A DNA stretch of 64,000 bases, from the NCBI RefSeq assembly GCF_002879885.1, contig NZ_PNYA01000025.1:1-64000 (forward strand), written 5' to 3'. Source of the DNA: Trinickia dabaoshanensis (GTDB lineage: Bacteria > Pseudomonadota > Gammaproteobacteria > Burkholderiales > Burkholderiaceae). This document shows, in pieces, positions 61,698 to 64,000 of this stretch (the stretch's first letter is position 1; each line of letters begins with the position of its first letter). Made by a program: the position numbers and the translations under genes. The notes beneath the pieces are model-generated. The model made no database searches. It was not told where the DNA came from and saw only the letters and a list, made by a program, of their open reading frames with translations.

Positions 61698-61893
61698 CGA
61701 TAGGCCTCCACGTCCAACGAATTTTCCGCGATCGCACCCTCGATAGGCGCGCGGCGCAGCGTGAGGGCAGATGCACGAGCCGTGCCCGTGTCTGCCCCGC
61801 GGCCGTTGCGCGCACATGCGCAATGACGCCAAGGCCCCGGCTCCCGCGGCAGGCTGTTAATATGCCCGGACGCCAATCCCTTCTTCCGCCATC

Positions 61894-62385
61894 ATGACGC
61901 GTACGTTCGATCACCGGAATCTGGCCATGCTGTTGTTGCAGGCGCGCGAGGCGCTAATGGGCGTATTTCGGCCGATCCTGAAGGACTTTTCGCTGACGGA
62001 GCAGCAATGGCGAATACTTCGCACGCTCGATGAAGCGCCGCGCAACGAACTCGAAGCGGGCCAAATCGCCAAGTTGTCGTGCATTCTGAGCCCAAGCCTC
62101 ACCGGGGTGCTCGATCGAATGGAGCGCGACGGGCTCGTGTCCCGTGAGCGGCCACCCGAGGACCAGCGCAAGTGGATCGTCGGCTTGACCCCGAAAAGCC
62201 GCGCGATGATCGCGCAAATCCGGCCGCGGGTCGATGCACAGTACGCGCTGCTCGAAACGCGCCTGGGCCAGCCGATGCTCGAGGACATCTATCATCGCCT
62301 CGATACGCTGATCGAAGCGGTGCCGGCCGGTCAAGATAACGGTGACACGATGGCGGCCGCTTTGGTCAAGGAGCCCGGCCTGTGA
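61894..62385 (+). CDS. HpaR-like MarR family regulator
   Basis: A 163-residue winged-helix repressor. The block NLAMLLLQAREALMGVFRPI, followed by LTEQQWRILRTLDEAP and CILSPSLTGVLDRMERDGLV, closely matches HpaR, the repressor of homoprotocatechuate degradation, and related aromatic-acid regulators. The wing is ERPPEDQRKWIVGLT. No aromatic catabolic genes are adjacent, so the regulated pathway is not shown by context. Its stop overlaps the GTG start of the next gene (GTGA, 62382-62385). Confidence 0.85.
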   Translation: MTRTFDHRNLAMLLLQAREALMGVFRPILKDFSLTEQQWRILRTLDEAPRNELEAGQIAKLSCILSPSLTGVLDRMERDGLVSRERPPEDQRKWIVGLTPKSRAMIAQIRPRVDAQYALLETRLGQPMLEDIYHRLDTLIEAVPAGQDNGDTMAAALVKEPGL

Positions 62386-62975
62386 CACACCTCGTTTTTA
62401 TCTGCGGCCACGCCGGCACCGGTAAGACGACGATCGCCAAGCGCCTCGTCGGCTCGCTCATGCGCGAGACGGGCGAAGCGTTCTGTCTGCTCGACAAAGA
62501 CACGCTCTACGGGCGCTACAGCGCCGCGGCAATGGGTGCATTGACGGGCGATCCCAACGATCGCGACAGCCCGTTATACCTCGAGCATCTCCGTGACCCG
62601 GAATACCAGGGGCTCCTCGATACTGCCAGGGAAAACCTCGAGTTGGGCGTCGGCGTGATCGTAGTCGGGCCGCTTTCGCGCGAAGTACGCGAGCGCAAGC
62701 TCTTCGATCGCGCCTGGCTGGGCATCGGAGCCGATATCGAAATTCGGATCGTCTGGGTCTACACGTCGGAAGAAACGGCGCATGCCCGCATCGTCGCGCG
62801 TCACAATCCGAACGACGCCTACAAGCTCGCGCATTGGGACGAATACCGGCAGCGCCGTTTCGTTCCGAGCGGATCGGCGCGCGAGGGTCTCATCATGTTC
62901 GACAACACGGCGCCGACGGCAGCCGAATTCGACGCGCTCTTACGCAACGTATTGAAACCGGCCGGGAACAGCTGA
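62382..62975 (+). CDS. Small P-loop kinase (AAA_33 type)
   Basis: A 197-residue protein with GTG start 62382, translationally coupled to the HpaR-like gene. Walker A is FICGHAGTGKTTIAKRLV (G9-T17). DKDTLYGRYSAAAMGALTG is a substrate-side DKD motif. ELGVGVIVVGPLSREVRE is the second strand, and ARIVARHNPNDAYKLAHWDE is a lid-like basic region. The pattern is that of small-molecule kinases of the AAA_33/Zeta-like group. The substrate is unknown. No partner toxin or antitoxin is evident. Confidence 0.82.
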   Translation: MTHLVFICGHAGTGKTTIAKRLVGSLMRETGEAFCLLDKDTLYGRYSAAAMGALTGDPNDRDSPLYLEHLRDPEYQGLLDTARENLELGVGVIVVGPLSREVRERKLFDRAWLGIGADIEIRIVWVYTSEETAHARIVARHNPNDAYKLAHWDEYRQRRFVPSGSAREGLIMFDNTAPTAAEFDALLRNVLKPAGNS

Positions 62976-63214
62976 AAGCGGAAATTGCGCAATCGCTTGG
63001 CGGGAGGTTCGCCACGCATGCGCTGGCGCATGCGTGGCTGCCCTCTTCTTCGAGCGGCATTCTCGAGGCCCTGCTCAGTGCCGCTTCTTCTTCGCGGCGC
63101 GCCGCATGGCGCCGCCGCTCTCTCAGGCCGCCCTCGGTCCGGCGTTGCGCCGGACGGGCGATCGTCTCCCTCGGCTGTCGGCCGCGGCTGTGGCTATGGC
63201 TGTGCCCCCAATCG

Positions 63215-64000
63215 TTAGGCCGCCACCATCGTGTCGAGCGTCGCGCCTTCGTACAGACGGCCGAATCGGTTATCGAGAAACTCGACGAGCGAGACTTGCT
63301 CTTGCCGCACGAAGCCGTTTTGCGGCAGCTTGCCTTCGCGGAACAAGTCGAGCACCGCGCACATGGCGCCCGCCGTCGTGATTTGAATCGCGCTCATAGG
63401 CATGCCGCACACCGTCTTCGCGAAGATCTTGCGCGTGAAGACGTCTTGCACCAATTGACCGTTGCGCATGCCCGTCACCGTCACGAAGATCAACACGACG
63501 TCTTGCGCGGTGGACGGCACGGCACGGCGCATGATCGTCTTGAGCGTGTCGCGGTCTGTCGCCAGACGCAGATCTTCGAGCAAGAACTTCACGAGGTCGC
63601 GGTGGCCCGGATAACGCACCGACTTGTAATCGAGCGTTTCGACGCGGCCCGACAGCGTCTCGCACAGCGTACCGAGACCGCCCGACGTGTTGAACGCCTC
63701 GTATTCGGTGCCGTCGAGCGAAAAATGCTCGAGCCCTTCCAGCGGCTGCACCCATTGCGTACGCGCGTCGCGGATCGCTTCGCACGGTTGGCAATATTCG
63801 TTGATCAGGCCATCGACGCTCCAAGTCAGGTTGTACTTGAGCGCGTTGGTCGGAAACTCGGGCAGCGCCCCGACCCGCATCTTCACTTCGCGCACTTCCG
63901 AAAAGCGCTGGGCGAGTTCGTGCGCGGCAATGCCGATGAAGCCGGGCGCGAGGCCGCACTGCGGCATGAACGCGTGCGAGGCGCCGTCGGCGAGCGAGCG
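63215..64000 (-). CDS. Saccharopine dehydrogenase family protein, C-terminal part (cut by window edge)
   Basis: An open frame runs from the right edge to a stop at 63215, 261 residues. It lacks the N-terminal NAD-binding part, which lies outside the window. Visible family parts are MPQCGLAPGFIGIAAHELAQ, PTNALKYNLTWSVDGLINEY and SLDGTEYEAFNTSGGLGTLC, like lysine-6-dehydrogenase or LYS9-like proteins. The internal ATG at 63967 is not the true start, because codons before it (RSLADGASHAF) continue the conserved sequence. 239 bp without a gene lie between it and the convergent kinase gene. Confidence 0.85.
   Translation of the reverse strand, partial: RSLADGASHAFMPQCGLAPGFIGIAAHELAQRFSEVREVKMRVGALPEFPTNALKYNLTWSVDGLINEYCQPCEAIRDARTQWVQPLEGLEHFSLDGTEYEAFNTSGGLGTLCETLSGRVETLDYKSVRYPGHRDLVKFLLEDLRLATDRDTLKTIMRRAVPSTAQDVVLIFVTVTGMRNGQLVQDVFTRKIFAKTVCGMPMSAIQITTAGAMCAVLDLFREGKLPQNGFVRQEQVSLVEFLDNRFGRLYEGATLDTMVAA

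Noticed and set aside
1-64000. CRISPR arrays, tRNA or rRNA genes, riboswitches
   Set aside because: No regularly spaced direct repeats of CRISPR size, no tRNA cloverleaf and no rRNA-like sequence were noticed. The leaders of purL and other biosynthetic genes show no known riboswitch core.

Overview
The window is about 64 kb of GC-rich chromosomal DNA from a betaproteobacterium. It most resembles the family Burkholderiaceae (the Burkholderia / Paraburkholderia / Trinickia group). The grounds are the gene set and order (mltG-tmk-holB-...-tatD, ppiC-bolA-yciB-msrB, prkA-yeaH-spoVR), the Burkholderia-type protein sequences and the strongly GC-biased third codon positions. No rRNA, tRNA or CRISPR array was seen. 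The genus cannot be fixed from the sequence alone.

Layout. 1-13.7 kb is housekeeping: pgi (cut by the left edge), an LprI-like periplasmic protein, nnr, a DadA-like oxidase, the large purL, a PpiC-type isomerase, bolA, yciB, msrB and selO. 13.8-18.6 kb holds an acyl-CoA synthetase, a 3-hydroxyacyl-CoA dehydrogenase with a gutted hydratase domain, pncA and a DUF2278 gene. 18.8-23.5 kb is a MacA-MacB-outer membrane factor efflux operon, followed by small metabolic genes up to 27.8 kb. At 27.9-28.75 kb sits an overlapping gene pair that looks like a type VI secretion L,D-transpeptidase effector (Tlde1/DUF2778) and its membrane immunity protein. 28.8-38.8 kb returns to core genes: ygfZ, mltG, tmk, holB, tatD, otsA, a GT4 glycosyltransferase and a SYLF lipoprotein. 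40.2-44.7 kb has a ribose-type binding protein and LacI regulator without their transporter, then a chemoreceptor with a candidate sigma-28 promoter. 45.4-50.5 kb is the prkA-yeaH-spoVR stress operon.

51.9-56.5 kb is an accessory island with visibly lower GC. It holds a 2OG-Fe(II) oxygenase divergent from two tandem AidA/PixA-family genes, with a lux-box-like palindrome between them. It also holds a complete insertion sequence, a second Tldi1-like immunity gene whose effector has been reduced to its last 31 codons at a junction with a transposase fragment, and a decayed XRE antitoxin gene. 56.7-64 kb has an MFS exporter, a GbsR/MarR-regulated SDR-DoxX operon with repeated operator-like sites, a second GT4 glycosyltransferase, an HpaR-like regulator with a small P-loop kinase, and a saccharopine-dehydrogenase-type gene cut by the right edge.

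The most interesting material is the two related effector-immunity loci (one intact, one a relic that kept immunity), the putative quorum-sensing control of the aidA island, an 11-bp-phased operator-like array ahead of the LprI-like gene, the truncated bifunctional fatty-acid oxidation protein, and the matching operator sites of the GbsR-type regulator. All assignments come from reading the sequence and from family knowledge. No database search was run.
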